Below the pieces are notes generated by a model that had not been told where the DNA came from, did no database searches, and worked only from the letters and a program-made list of their open reading frames with translations. Made by a program: the position numbers and the translations under genes. A stretch of DNA of 14,200 bases from Desulfosporosinus sp. UBA5188 (GTDB lineage: Bacteria; Bacillota; Desulfitobacteriia; Desulfitobacteriales; Desulfitobacteriaceae), in contig DHWG01000165.1 in assembly GCA_002413075.1 (NCBI GenBank), forward strand, positions 1-14,200, given 5' to 3'. Shown piece by piece: positions 13,649 through 14,200 of the stretch. Position 1 is the first letter of the stretch. Each line of letters starts with the position of its first letter.

Positions 13649-14200
13649 GTCCCTCAATGTTGAAGTGGTAGTCCCACCCATCAATAGTAAACGAACCTTG
13701 GAATTAGGTACAAGGCTGTCGCCAGAATCGGCTTGTCTGCCCATGAAATTAAATCTGGGTAATTATATTGAAGCCGCGGATCAGGGCGCGGACACGATAG
13801 TGATTACGGGAGGGATCGGTCCCTGCCGTTTTGGCTATTATGGTGAAATCGAACGGCAAATTCTCAGAGATGCAGGATATTCTTATGATTTGGTGACGCT
13901 TGAGCCGCCTGATGGAAGTTTGCTTGGGCTTGCCCAAAGAATTAAATATTTAGCGGGATCAAAGAATTCCTGGGTAAAGATTCTCAAGGCCTTACGATTT
14001 TCCTATCTTAAAAGTGTTGCGTTAGACCGAGTTGAAGATTTGATTCATGCAGCAAGACCAAGGCTTCCGGATTCGAGGGGAACGGAGAAATTGTATGAAG
14101 AGGCCAAACTGCGCCTAGCGCAGACTATGACTGAATATGGGGTTAACGAGACCGTTCGATGGGTACAAGAAAGTATTCGTGAACGGCAAGAGGCACTAAA
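13590..14200 (+). CDS. Activase-related protein (COG3581-like), 3' end outside window
   Basis: An open frame from ATG 13590 runs off the window edge after 203 codons. The first 80 residues parallel the preceding protein: KVTFPHMGNAW, EVVVPP, SPESACLPMK (Cys49), then ITGGIGPCRFGYYGEI (Cys79), the hallmark of COG3581 proteins, which usually sit beside COG3580 genes and are taken to carry or transfer an iron-sulfur cluster. The ATG has AGAAGGA seven or so bases upstream. It begins inside the previous gene, overlapping it by 59 bases in the +1 frame, so the two are probably translationally coupled. Two separate genes are likelier than one frameshifted gene, because this one has its own start motif. 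Function unknown; the C-terminus cannot be judged. Confidence 0.8.
   Translation, partial: MKVTFPHMGNAWIVIQTLFESLNVEVVVPPINSKRTLELGTRLSPESACLPMKLNLGNYIEAADQGADTIVITGGIGPCRFGYYGEIERQILRDAGYSYDLVTLEPPDGSLLGLAQRIKYLAGSKNSWVKILKALRFSYLKSVALDRVEDLIHAARPRLPDSRGTEKLYEEAKLRLAQTMTEYGVNETVRWVQESIRERQEAL

Noticed and set aside
12524..14200. A single activase gene broken by a frameshift at 13590-13648
   Set aside because: The second frame has its own ribosome binding site and begins with a motif parallel to the first gene's N-terminus, so two genes are likelier.

Overview
The window looks like chromosomal DNA of an endospore-forming, probably anaerobic Firmicute. It carries a near-complete forespore block: dacF, spoIIAA-spoIIAB-sigF and spoVAC-AD-AE-AF. 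It also has GTG starts, strong GGAGG- or poly-G-type ribosome binding sites, moderate GC and a (R)-2-hydroxyacyl-CoA dehydratase activase-like gene pair. The protein sequences most resemble Peptococcaceae such as Desulfosporosinus or Desulfitobacterium; that placement is an inference from memory, not a search.

Layout. (1) Positions 1-1117: a small CoA-binding-fold protein (+) faces an orphan protein (-) with a lysine-rich N-terminus and an Asp/Cys-rich tail. The two share one bidirectional terminator. (2) Positions 1251-5931: a LytS-type sensor kinase, its LytTR response regulator and a CstA-family transporter, each transcript closed by a clear hairpin terminator. By analogy with BtsS/BtsR-BtsT in E. 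coli and LytS/LytT-PftAB in B. subtilis, this is probably a pyruvate-sensing and uptake module. (3) Positions 6001-12490: the sporulation block. dacF (+) is preceded by a sequence that fits a SigF promoter. The spoIIA operon (spoIIAA, spoIIAB, sigF) lies on the minus strand, and spoVAC-AD-AE-AF returns to the plus strand. (4) Positions 12524-14200: two overlapping paralogous genes of the dehydratase-activase-related families (COG3580-like and COG3581-like). The second runs off the window and continues the spoVA strand without a visible terminator.

The most notable point is the orientation of spoIIA. In B. subtilis dacF, spoIIA and spoVA are collinear, and dacF transcription can read into spoIIA in the sense direction. 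Here spoIIA is inverted. It converges on dacF with only 10 bp between stop codons and no terminator by eye, and it diverges from spoVA across a 192-bp region. That region holds a SigH-type promoter and a perfect 0A box for spoIIA, and a SigG-type promoter for spoVA. Read-through from dacF would therefore make RNA antisense to sigF.

Working together: Spo0A and SigH switch on spoIIA. SpoIIAA and SpoIIAB hold and release SigF, which should drive dacF (cortex peptidoglycan trimming). SigG then drives spoVA, which builds the dipicolinic acid channel. I saw no tRNA, rRNA, CRISPR array, insertion sequence or phage gene, and no gene-free stretch longer than 300 bases.
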